Shown: positions 1-5,323 of the stretch, piece after piece | How the letters are laid out: the number at the start of each line of letters is the position of its first letter | How positions within the stretch are numbered: position 1 is the stretch's first letter | Source of the DNA: an uncultured Pseudorhodobacter sp. | GTDB lineage: Bacteria; Pseudomonadota; Alphaproteobacteria; Rhodobacterales; Rhodobacteraceae | NCBI GenBank assembly: GCA_945957495.1 | Contig: CAMFLG010000168.1 | Coordinates: forward strand, 1-6,945 | Direction: 5' to 3' | Length of the DNA: 6,945 bases | Program-made: the position numbers and the translations under genes | Notes under the pieces: model-generated | Told to the model about the DNA's origin: nothing | What the model saw: only the letters and a program-made list of their open reading frames with translations | Databases searched by the model: none

Positions 1-38
1 CTACGTCTCGTGGGCTCGGAGATGTGTATAAGAGACAG
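1..38. other. Nextera sequencing adapter left on the contig end
   Basis: This is synthetic sequence. Bases 20-38 are exactly the 19-bp Tn5 mosaic end AGATGTGTATAAGAGACAG. Bases 5-19 (GTCTCGTGGGCTCGG) complete the Illumina Nextera 'read 2' transposase adapter, which I know from the library chemistry. Bases 1-4 (CTAC) lie where the last bases of an i7 index would be. From memory they match the end of index N712, but four bases prove little. Genomic sequence starts at base 39. Read on the minus strand, the adapter adds a false peptide SYTHLRAHET to rlmB and supplies a false stop at 1-3. On the plus strand it encodes MGSEMCIRDR. Both strings are familiar translated-adapter artefacts. The segment should be trimmed. 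Confidence 0.98.
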
Positions 39-339
39 GCTTGCCCCAGTTCAGCGGACGCACCTCCATCGCGGCGCCCTGATGCACCGAACCTTCGTCG
101 ATCGGCACCTTGAAATGGCGCGGATCGGTCAGTTCCGGCGCCATGCCGGAAAACGCAACCGCCTCTTCCAGCTTGTCCAGCGCGTTCTTGGTCACGACAA
201 GGCGCAGCTTTTCGCGTTTGGGGTTCATCAACGCATCGCGCACCGCATGCAGGCCAAACAGCCAGACGGTTTCGCGGGCCTCGGCCCGGCGCGCGCGTTC
301 CTTATCCACCACCCAAGACGGTTTCTTGTCACCCGACAT
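39..339 (-). CDS. rlmB: 23S rRNA (guanosine-2251-2'-O)-methyltransferase RlmB, N-terminal fragment
   Basis: This is the first 100 codons of a SpoU/TrmH-family enzyme that methylates the 2'-OH of G2251 in the 23S rRNA peptidyl-transferase loop. What is visible is the N-terminal substrate-binding domain: LFGLHAVRDAL at about residues 27-37, followed by NPKR, LRLVVTKNAL and, near the cut, VHQGAAMEVRPL. The knotted SAM-binding SPOUT domain is missing because the contig ends. The chosen ATG (339-337) begins MSGDKKPSW and has AAGGA 10 nt upstream. A longer in-frame start at 429 would add 30 proline-rich residues that do not look like the family. Family assignment is firm. The choice of RlmB over another TrmH-like paralogue (for example TrmH or a mitochondrial MRM1-like enzyme) rests on the LFGLHAVRDAL and VHQG motifs. 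Anything read below base 39 is adapter. Confidence 0.88.
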
Positions 340-349
340 CGTTTTGCAG

Positions 350-354
350 TCCTT
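350..354 (-). promoter_or_regulatory. Ribosome binding site of rlmB
   Basis: On the minus strand AAGGA lies 10 nt before the ATG at 339. It favours this start over the in-frame ATG at 429, which has no comparable purine tract. Confidence 0.55.
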
Positions 355-431
355 TTTCACCAAGGACAGACAATGCGGCGGCGGCGGTTCCGGCGCAAGG
401 CGAAAGCTTTGGGAAATATCTGAAAGCACCC

Positions 432-460
432 TTGACGCCCCCGGCGGGCTTCGGTAATCA
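432..460 (+). promoter_or_regulatory. Candidate promoter of the tRNA-Tyr gene
   Basis: TTGACG at 432-437 is a good -35 hexamer. At a 17-nt spacing TAATCA (455-460) occupies the -10 position, but it matches the consensus poorly. Alternatively GGTAAT at 453-458 serves with 15-nt spacing. Initiation 6-8 nt past the -10 would fall just before the mature tRNA 5' end at 472, which suits a stable-RNA promoter. The -35 is the convincing half. Confidence 0.42.
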
Positions 461-471
461 CCGGCCTCAGT

Positions 472-555
472 GGGCGATATGCTGCAAGGTGCGGCAGCGG
501 ACTGTAACTCCGCCGAGGCGACTCATGCTTGGTTCGATTCCAAGATCGCCCACCA
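472..555 (+). tRNA. tRNA-Tyr (anticodon GTA), CCA encoded
   Basis: This is an 84-nt class II tRNA. The acceptor stem GGGCGAT (472-478) pairs perfectly with ATCGCCC (545-551). A552 is the discriminator and CCA is at 553-555. The anticodon arm is GCGGA / CTGTAAC / TCCGC, with GTA at 504-506. The variable arm (514-527) contains a GAG/CTC stem, and the T-arm CTTGG-TTCGATT-CCAAG (528-544) is perfect. G1-C72, A73, the GUA anticodon and the long variable arm are the usual bacterial tyrosine identity set. The D-arm (481-495, GCTGCAAGGTGCGGC) is odd. It can form a 5-bp stem with a 5-nt loop, and positions 8 and 14 are not the usual U and A. The gene is divergent from rlmB. Tyrosine identity is fairly certain. 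Whether this is the only tRNA-Tyr in the genome cannot be told here. Confidence 0.9.
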
Positions 556-771
556 AAATCAACAATTTATCAATGATTTAAAGTGCGCGGCGTGCAGCGC
601 AGCGTCATTGCAGGCCATTTCGGGTCGATGGGTTATCCTACGGGTGTCCCGCAGAGCGGTTTTGGCACTGTTTTACTTGGCAATCCGCCGCTAACTTGCC
701 TCTGGAAAACAGGATTCCCGAAACGCCCACGGCAAGAAAAAAACACGACTGTTTTTGGCGATATTTTAGAC

Positions 772-801
772 TTGCATACACGATTAAGTTTGTCGTATTA
801 A
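772..801 (+). promoter_or_regulatory. Weak candidate promoter for the 67-codon gene
   Basis: TTGCAT (772-777) and TATTAA (796-801) are separated by 18 nt and would start a transcript near 808, leaving a leader of about 40 nt. Both hexamers are imperfect, so this is only a suggestion. Confidence 0.25.
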
Positions 802-828
802 GAAGGGGCGGTGCAAAGGGCACCTTCT
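801..828 (+). promoter_or_regulatory. Hairpin just upstream of the 67-codon gene's ribosome binding site
   Basis: GGTGC (810-814) pairs with GCACC (820-824) around an AAAGG loop. AGAA (801-804) can pair with TTCT (825-828) to extend the stem past a bulge. The hairpin ends 8 nt before the AGGAG at 837. It could shape the leader or be fortuitous. There is no T-run, so it is not a terminator. Confidence 0.35.
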
Positions 829-848
829 AGCGACACAGGAGACGGATC

Positions 849-1052
849 ATGTACAGCACCATTCAAATTGCCGGTCACATCACCGCCCAGGGTCCGGTGT
901 TGCGCAGGCTGAAGGATGGCCGGGTTGAGATTGACGCCGGGGGCAGCCGCTTTGTCGGCTATCCGGTCAGCGCCTCGCCCGCCGCACATGCGCGGGCCTC
1001 ATTCCGCGAGGGCATGATTGCCGCCTTGTCGCATACCAGCGGTCTGATCTGA
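849..1052 (+). CDS. Small uncharacterised protein, 67 aa
   Basis: I do not recognise the family. The gene looks real: AGGAG at 837-841 lies 7 nt before the ATG, and third codon positions are strongly G/C-biased like the neighbouring genes. The protein starts MYSTIQIAGHITAQG and continues with basic and acidic residues (LRRLKDGRVEID), a GGSRFVGYPV stretch and an Ala-rich helix-like tail ending in HTSGLI. The first 40 residues could form a few beta strands (IQIAGHI, RVEIDAG, RFVGYPV) and residues 41-60 a helix. There is no signal peptide, transmembrane segment, cysteine cluster or obvious catalytic motif. The DDAH gene starts 75 nt downstream on the same strand, so co-transcription is possible. 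A functional link is not shown. A soluble cytoplasmic protein is the most that can be inferred. Confidence 0.7.
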   Translation: MYSTIQIAGHITAQGPVLRRLKDGRVEIDAGGSRFVGYPVSASPAAHARASFREGMIAALSHTSGLI

Positions 1053-1127
1053 CGCGCTCTGGGGTGTATCGCCTCTGCTGTGGAACGTGCTAGAAGGCCG
1101 GGTAACCGACCGGATCAGGACTGACAC

Positions 1128-1916
1128 ATGCGCTCTTATACCTTCAGCCACGCCATCACCCGCAAACCTTCGGCCAGCATCGTGGCAGGCCTGCGGGCGG
1201 TGGATACCGGAACCCCGGATCTGGGGCTGATGCTGCGCCATCATGCCGACTATGTGGCCGCCCTGCGCGCCACCGGGGCGGTTGTGGTGGAGTTGGACGC
1301 GCTGGAGGCGTTCCCGGATTCGGTGTTCGTCGAGGATACCGCGCTTTGCCTGCCCGAAGGGGCGGTGGTGATGCGGCCCGGCGCGCCGTCGCGGCTGGGC
1401 GAGGCGGCGGAAATGGCGCCGCATCTGCGCGCACTTTATGGACAGGTGGTGCAGATTTCGGGGGCGGACAGCTTTATCGAGGGGGGCGACATTCTGACCA
1501 CCGAGACAGAGGTTCTGGTGGGCAGTTCGGCGCGGACCAATGCGGCGGGGATTGCGGAACTGACCCGTCTGATCGCCCCCTGGGGGCACAGCGTGCGCGA
1601 GGTGTTCACGCCGCCGGGGGTGCTGCACTTCAAAACCGATTGTTCGCTGCTGGATGGCGAGACGATCCTTTCTACCGCGCGGCTGGCGGAGTCGGGGTGT
1701 TTCGCGGGCTACCGGGTGATTCTGGTGGCCGAGGGCGAAGAGGCCTGTGCCAACACGATCCGGTTCAACGATGCGGTGATCATGCCAGCAGGGTTCCCCA
1801 AGACGCGCGCTGTTCTGGATCAGGCGGGTTACAAGGTGGTCGAGATCGGCAATTCGGAATGCGCGAAACTGGATGGCGGCATGTCCTGCCTTTCGCTGCG
1901 GTTTTCGCCACGCTGA
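1128..1916 (+). CDS. Dimethylarginine dimethylaminohydrolase (DDAH)
   Basis: This enzyme hydrolyses N-omega-methylated arginines to citrulline and (di)methylamine (EC 3.5.3.18) in the cytoplasm. Its family belongs to the guanidine-modifying pentein-fold enzymes. At 262 aa it is close to the 254-aa Pseudomonas aeruginosa enzyme, and the key positions line up at an offset of +4 to +5: Glu118 (SFIEGGD), His167 (VLHFKTD) and the nucleophile Cys254 (DGGMSCLSLRF). The substrate-binding set is also present: FPDSVFVED (62-70), Arg89 and Arg136 (SSARTN). The ATG at 1128 has AGGA 7 nt upstream and gives an N-terminus matching the family (FSHAITRKPSASIVAGL). A strong terminator follows within 6 nt. No other arginine- or methylamine-metabolism gene is in the window, so the physiological role (methylarginine scavenging) is inferred. 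Arginine deiminase is less likely because length and motifs fit DDAH. Confidence 0.9.
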   Translation: MRSYTFSHAITRKPSASIVAGLRAVDTGTPDLGLMLRHHADYVAALRATGAVVVELDALEAFPDSVFVEDTALCLPEGAVVMRPGAPSRLGEAAEMAPHLRALYGQVVQISGADSFIEGGDILTTETEVLVGSSARTNAAGIAELTRLIAPWGHSVREVFTPPGVLHFKTDCSLLDGETILSTARLAESGCFAGYRVILVAEGEEACANTIRFNDAVIMPAGFPKTRAVLDQAGYKVVEIGNSECAKLDGGMSCLSLRFSPR

Positions 1917-1921
1917 GGCGG

Positions 1922-1945
1922 TGTCCCGGGCCGGGACATTTTTTT
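1922..1945 (+). terminator. Rho-independent terminator after the DDAH gene
   Basis: A perfect 7-bp stem TGTCCCG (1922-1928) / CGGGACA (1932-1938) with a GGC loop is followed directly by seven T residues (1939-1945). It begins 6 nt after the DDAH stop codon. Confidence 0.93.
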
Positions 1946-2013
1946 CTGTATATGATTTCAATGGGCTAGGTGTGCCATTTTAGGACATTCTTAACCATTT
2001 GTCGTCGGGCTGC

Positions 2014-2041
2014 TTGGCAAGTCCTGCAGGATATCTGCCAA
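2014..2041. repeat. Inverted repeat in the convergent spacer
   Basis: TTGGCA (2014-2019) and TGCCAA (2036-2041) enclose the 10-bp palindrome TCCTGCAGGA (2022-2031), giving a two-part stem. It lies 17 nt beyond the lpxB stop between convergent genes, where a transcription end for the lpx operon is expected. On the minus strand, however, the T-run (2046-2041) precedes the repeat instead of following it, so it is not a standard intrinsic terminator. Confidence 0.4.
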
Positions 2042-2057
2042 AAAAGCGGCGCCGGGT

Positions 2058-3200
2058 CTATGCGATTTGCCGGGGCGGCAGCGCGCCAAGGACGGATTTT
2101 GCGGCGCGTAGGCCGGGGGGTTCGCCGCCTTTGCCAAGGCGTTCCATGGTCAGCTGCATGGCGGCGTCTTGGGACTGCGGGTTGGCAAGCAGGTTCAGCA
2201 GCGCGGGCGCGATGCGGTCGGCGCGGCAGGCCTTGCCGATGAATTCCGGCACAACGCGGGTATCTGACACGAGGTTCACCAGCGTCACCGTATCAATCAA
2301 CGCGGCGCGGCGCATCAGCCACAGGGTTGCCGGGTGCATGTCATAGGCGATGACCATTGGGCAGGCATTGGCGGCCAGTTCCAGCGACACGGTGCCCGAT
2401 GCGGCGATGGCGCCATCGGCCAGCGCGAAGGCCGCGCGTTTCAGGCCGGGCTCTTGGATGATCTGCGGCTGGATCGGCCAATCGGCGGACAGATCGCGCA
2501 CCAGTTGCGCCACGCCGCGCACGGTCGGCAGGGCGACGCGGGCGGTGGGGTGGACGGCTTTGATCTGCGCCAGCACTTCGCCGATCACCGGGGCAAGCCG
2601 GGTCACTTCGCCCCGGCGCGACCCCGGCAGCGCCAGGATCAGCGGGCTGGGGCCTGCCAGTTGCGCGCACTCCTCTGGCGTGGCAAGCGGTTCGGACACC
2701 ACCGGATGGCCAACGAAATCGCAGGTCATCCCGGCGGCGGTCATATAGGGCGGCTCGAACGGCAAGAGGGCCAGCACATGGTCGATCACGCGCGCCATCT
2801 TGGCCGCGCGCCCCGGCCGCCACGCCCAGACCGACGGTGCAACGTAGTGGATGGTGCGCAAGGCCGGATTGCCCGCCTTGACGATGCCCGCCACCCGCAG
2901 GCAGAAATCCGGGCTGTCGATGGTGATCAGCGCCGCCGGATTCGCGGCCAGTGCAGCGGCGGCAGCCTCGCGGATGCGGCGCTTCAGATGCAGGTATTTC
3001 GGCAGCACCTCGGCAATGCCCATCACCGAAAGCTCTTCCATCGGGAACAGGCTGTGCAGCCCTTCGGCCTGCATCAACGGGCCACCGACGCCTTGGAACG
3101 TTACAAATGGGTTCAGCGCCTTCAACCCGGCCATCAAGGCTGCGCCCAGCCGATCACCAGAGGGTTCCCCGGCGATCAGGAAAAAGCTTAGCGCGCCCAC
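2058..3200 (-). CDS. lpxB: Lipid-A-disaccharide synthase LpxB
   Basis: LpxB is a GT19 glycosyltransferase at the inner face of the inner membrane. It joins 2,3-diacylglucosamine-1-phosphate (lipid X) to UDP-2,3-diacylglucosamine to make the lipid A disaccharide. At 380 aa it matches the 382-aa E. coli enzyme. Visible family motifs are GEPSGD (11-16), GVGGPLM (37-43), MGIAEVLP (60-67), DSPDF (95-99, with Asp98 at the catalytic position), VAPSVWAWR (120-128), LPFEP (146-150), VGHPV (163-167), LPGSRRGE (191-198), ASGTVSLEL (267-275) and VNLVSDTRVVPEF (308-320). The start is GTG at 3200-3198. It places eight residues before GEPSGD, as in relatives, and no ATG fits better. The first 13 nt overlap the end of lpxI, pointing to translational coupling, since no strong Shine-Dalgarno is seen. 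It is the last gene of the operon. Confidence 0.95.
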   Translation of the reverse strand: MGALSFFLIAGEPSGDRLGAALMAGLKALNPFVTFQGVGGPLMQAEGLHSLFPMEELSVMGIAEVLPKYLHLKRRIREAAAAALAANPAALITIDSPDFCLRVAGIVKAGNPALRTIHYVAPSVWAWRPGRAAKMARVIDHVLALLPFEPPYMTAAGMTCDFVGHPVVSEPLATPEECAQLAGPSPLILALPGSRRGEVTRLAPVIGEVLAQIKAVHPTARVALPTVRGVAQLVRDLSADWPIQPQIIQEPGLKRAAFALADGAIAASGTVSLELAANACPMVIAYDMHPATLWLMRRAALIDTVTLVNLVSDTRVVPEFIGKACRADRIAPALLNLLANPQSQDAAMQLTMERLGKGGEPPGLRAAKSVLGALPPRQIA

Positions 3201-3982
3201 AGGAACAGGCCCCGCGCCTGCGCCTCGGCCAGCATGGCGGGCAGATCAAGGCAGATCACCGAGCCTGCCTGAAAGCAGATGCCCGCGAGCCCCGCCGCTG
3301 CCACAAGGGACAGCGTTTCCGGCCCGATGGCGGGCAGGTCGATGCGGCGGTCTTGCCCGGGCTTGGCGGCCTTATAGAAAAGCCCGCCCTTGGGGCGCAG
3401 GGTTTCAGGCAAGGCGGCCACGCCCGCCAGCATCGCATCGGTGCCGGGCAGCGCCTCGACCGCAAGGCAGAGGCCGTGTGAGACAACACAGCCCTGCCCC
3501 ACATCCACCGCCCCAAGGGCCGCCACGATGGCGGCGGCGCGGGTGGCATCGGATTCGGCATTGCCGGGCAGCGTGCCTGCCAGCACCCCTGCCCCGGGCA
3601 ACAGTTGTGGCGCGATGTCCTCGACGCCGACGATGGTAAAATCCGCCTCTTCGAAAATGCCGATCACCGCGCGTAAGGTGGCATCATCGCCCGCCTGCAT
3701 TGCCGCCAGAAGGCGCGGCACCATCTGCGCGGTTTGCGGATCAAACAGCGACGGGTCCAGCCGCGGGCGCTGGACCGCCCCGGCAAAGGCCACCCGTTTG
3801 ATGCCGCGATCTTCCAAGAGACGCAGGAAAAGCGCCAGCCGTTCCACGCGGAACACCTGATCCACCGCGACTCCCTCTGGCGCAAAGCCATCCAGCGCAC
3901 AGACGAAGGGCGGCTCTGGCAGGGCGGCCAGCAGGGCGCCGGGCAGGTCACCGCGACCGGCGATCAGGGCAAGATCACTCAT
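3188..3982 (-). CDS. lpxI: UDP-2,3-diacylglucosamine pyrophosphatase LpxI
   Basis: LpxI hydrolyses UDP-2,3-diacylglucosamine to lipid X and UMP, the step before LpxB. It is the alphaproteobacterial replacement for the unrelated LpxH of E. coli (DUF1009 family, described in Caulobacter). The 264-aa protein starts with the N-terminal motif LALIAGRGDLP (4-14). A GDDATLRAV segment is at 98-106, GVEDI at 119-123, and the family's most characteristic stretch, KGGLFYKAAKPGQDRRIDLP, at 198-217. The acidic residues Asp211 and Asp215 in that stretch are probably metal- or substrate-contacting, by family analogy. No signal peptide is present, as expected for a peripheral cytoplasmic-membrane enzyme. The ATG start overlaps the lpxA stop in an ATGA (3979-3982), and the gene's end overlaps lpxB by 13 nt. 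No lpxH-like gene is seen in the window. Confidence 0.92.
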   Translation of the reverse strand: MSDLALIAGRGDLPGALLAALPEPPFVCALDGFAPEGVAVDQVFRVERLALFLRLLEDRGIKRVAFAGAVQRPRLDPSLFDPQTAQMVPRLLAAMQAGDDATLRAVIGIFEEADFTIVGVEDIAPQLLPGAGVLAGTLPGNAESDATRAAAIVAALGAVDVGQGCVVSHGLCLAVEALPGTDAMLAGVAALPETLRPKGGLFYKAAKPGQDRRIDLPAIGPETLSLVAAAGLAGICFQAGSVICLDLPAMLAEAQARGLFLWAR

Positions 3983-4776
3983 TTCGGGGTCAGGAACGAA
4001 CGGTCAGATTGCGACAGGATGAAATCGGTCATCTCGCGCACATAGGTGCTGTCGGTGGTTTCGGCCAGACGGCGGGCGCGATCCAGAAAGCTGCCCTCGC
4101 CCGTCGCCAGTGCCGCATAGGCCGCGCGCATCGCCGAGATTTCGGCCCGGTCCACGCCGCGCCGCTTCAGCCCGACAAGGTTCAGCCCATCCAGCACGCC
4201 GCGCGGCCCCTGCACCAGACCATGCGGCAGCACATCGTTTGTCACCATGGTGACGGCGCCGATGATAGCGCCATTGCCGATGCGCACCCATTGGTGAATG
4301 CCCGACAACCCGCCGACGATCACGTCATCGCCCAGATGGCAATGGCCGGCGATGGCAACCTGATTGGCCAGAATGACCCGGTTGCCCAGACGGGCATCGT
4401 GGCCGATATGCGCGCCAGTCATCAGCAGGCAATCGTCGCCGATCTGGGTCAGGCCGCCCCCGCCCGCGGTGCCGGTGTTCAGCGTGGCGCCTTCGCGGAT
4501 GCGGCAGCGCGCGCCCACGATCAGCCGGGTGCGTTCGCCGCGGAATTTCAGATCCTGCGGCACTTCACCGACGCTGGCGAAGGGGAAGATCACCGTATCG
4601 GCGCCAACATCCGTCCAACCGGTGACGACGGCGTGGGATTTCACCTGCACGCCTGCAGCCAAAGTCACCTCTGACCCGATCAGGCTGAACGGCCCGACCG
4701 AGGCCCCGGCCGCGATGGTCGCCCCGGCTTCGATCACAGCAGAGGGGTGGATAAGGGCGTCAGGCGAAACAGACAT
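3979..4776 (-). CDS. lpxA: Acyl-ACP--UDP-N-acetylglucosamine O-acyltransferase LpxA
   Basis: LpxA is the first enzyme of lipid A synthesis. It transfers an R-3-hydroxyacyl chain from ACP to the 3-OH of UDP-GlcNAc and acts as a cytoplasmic trimer. The 265-aa sequence (E. coli 262) shows hexapeptide repeats of a left-handed beta helix through about residue 190, then a helical C-terminus. The catalytic histidine is His126 in GAHIGHD, matching E. coli His125. His123 and His161 (HQW) are also conserved, as are GEVPQDLKF (70-78), GGGLTQIGDD (106-115) and GLKRRGVDR (202-210). The residue aligned with the E. coli Gly173 acyl ruler is Ala174, which could shorten or loosen chain selection. The ATG lies 3 nt after the fabZ stop without a clear ribosome binding site, suggesting coupling. 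The stop overlaps the lpxI start by 4 nt. Confidence 0.96.
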   Translation of the reverse strand: MSVSPDALIHPSAVIEAGATIAAGASVGPFSLIGSEVTLAAGVQVKSHAVVTGWTDVGADTVIFPFASVGEVPQDLKFRGERTRLIVGARCRIREGATLNTGTAGGGGLTQIGDDCLLMTGAHIGHDARLGNRVILANQVAIAGHCHLGDDVIVGGLSGIHQWVRIGNGAIIGAVTMVTNDVLPHGLVQGPRGVLDGLNLVGLKRRGVDRAEISAMRAAYAALATGEGSFLDRARRLAETTDSTYVREMTDFILSQSDRSFLTPK

Positions 4777-4779
4777 GGC

Positions 4780-5256
4780 TCAGGCTTTCGGAACGTCAAA
4801 CATGGCAGAGAAGGTCGCCTCGCAGGCCAGTTCGCCATCGACCATGGCGCGGCCGTCGAATTTCCACACCCGGCCGCCGCCGCGCAGCGCGGTGACATGC
4901 AGTTCCATCACATCGCCCGGCACCACCTTGCGGCGGAATTTCACGCCATCGACGCCCATGAAGAACACCTTGGCGTTCTTGTCCACCAGATCCATCGAGA
5001 GGCCCACAAGGATGCCAGAGGTTTGCGCCATCGCCTCGATGATCATCACGCCGGGAAAGATCGGCATGCCCGGGAAATGGCCCTGAAACTGCGGTTCGTT
5101 GAAGGTGACGTTCTTGATGCCGACGCAGGATTTGCCGATGTAGATGTCGCGCACCTTATCGACCAGAAGGAACGGATAGCGGTGCGGAATGATCCGCTGG
5201 ATCAGCGAAAGATCGGCCTCAAGCGGGGCGTCTGCGGCGGGGGTCTGGTCGGTCAT
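4780..5256 (-). CDS. fabZ: (3R)-hydroxyacyl-ACP dehydratase FabZ
   Basis: FabZ dehydrates 3-hydroxyacyl-ACP in type II fatty acid elongation. It therefore competes with LpxA and LpxD for the 3-hydroxyacyl-ACP pool, which explains why it is encoded beside lpxA. The 158-aa protein has the hotdog-fold layout: IQRIIPHRYPFLLVD (19-33), then the active-site segment QGHFPGMPIFPGVMIIEAMAQ (58-78) with catalytic His60 and Glu74, spaced as in the P. aeruginosa enzyme (His49, Glu63). Later VKFRRKVVPGD (105-115) is also characteristic and separates it from FabA. The start at 5256 has GGAGA 4 nt upstream. An in-frame ATG at 5493 would add 79 residues read out of frame from skp and is rejected. A 91-nt gap separates it from skp, the only sizeable gap in the operon. 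lpxA follows after 3 nt. Confidence 0.96.
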   Translation of the reverse strand: MTDQTPAADAPLEADLSLIQRIIPHRYPFLLVDKVRDIYIGKSCVGIKNVTFNEPQFQGHFPGMPIFPGVMIIEAMAQTSGILVGLSMDLVDKNAKVFFMGVDGVKFRRKVVPGDVMELHVTALRGGGRVWKFDGRAMVDGELACEATFSAMFDVPKA

Positions 5257-5260
5257 GGCA

Positions 5261-5265
5261 TCTCC
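5261..5265 (-). promoter_or_regulatory. Ribosome binding site that fixes the fabZ start
   Basis: On the minus strand GGAGA lies 4 nt before the ATG at 5256. It supports the 158-aa form over a much longer in-frame reading that begins inside skp. Confidence 0.65.
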
Positions 5266-5323
5266 AGTCGGTCTGGTGGGGCGGGCCCTCTTGCCGGGGC
5301 GTGGCCCTGAGTAACAACAAGGC

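Larger units (their letters stand above)
556..848. other. AT-richer intergenic spacer, no convincing gene
   Basis: This stretch is poorer in GC than its neighbours and holds no reading frame with good start signals or the local codon bias. It contains a weak inverted repeat just after the tRNA (AAATCA 556-561 / TGATTT 574-579), a small CGGG-TGT-CCCG hairpin (641-651), a direct repeat TTGGCA (662-667 and 677-682), and an A/T-only-like hairpin AAAAACA-CGAC-TGTTTTT (739-756). A hairpin lies just ahead of the next gene. None is a clear intrinsic terminator, because none combines a GC-rich stem with a following T-run. The region presumably carries the 3' trailer of the tRNA and the control region of the small gene at 849. 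Confidence 0.6.

Noticed and set aside
340..429. 30-residue N-terminal extension of RlmB
   Set aside because: The extension is proline-rich and unlike the family. The ATG at 339 has AAGGA upstream and gives a normal RlmB N-terminus.
472..555. Allo-tRNA with an 8+4 or 9+3 acceptor/T-stem
   Set aside because: The acceptor stem is a clean 7 bp and the T-stem a clean 5 bp. Position 479 cannot extend the acceptor by pairing with 544.
662..683. Sigma-54 promoter suggested by TGGCAC followed by TTGG
   Set aside because: The -12 element with a conserved GC at the right distance is absent. The spacing between the two TTGGCA copies does not fit a -24/-12 promoter.
739..756. Intrinsic terminator in the spacer at AAAAACA-CGAC-TGTTTTT
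   Set aside because: The stem is nearly all A/T and the T residues are part of the stem instead of following it, so termination would be weak.
583..801. A 72-codon open frame in the spacer after the tRNA
   Set aside because: There is no clear ribosome binding site, no local codon bias and no recognisable domain. Spacer composition explains it.
999..1961. A 320-codon open frame on the minus strand opposite the DDAH gene
   Set aside because: Its product is rich in Arg, His, Gln and Pro, as expected for the complement of a high-GC gene. The plus-strand DDAH has all catalytic motifs and a terminator.
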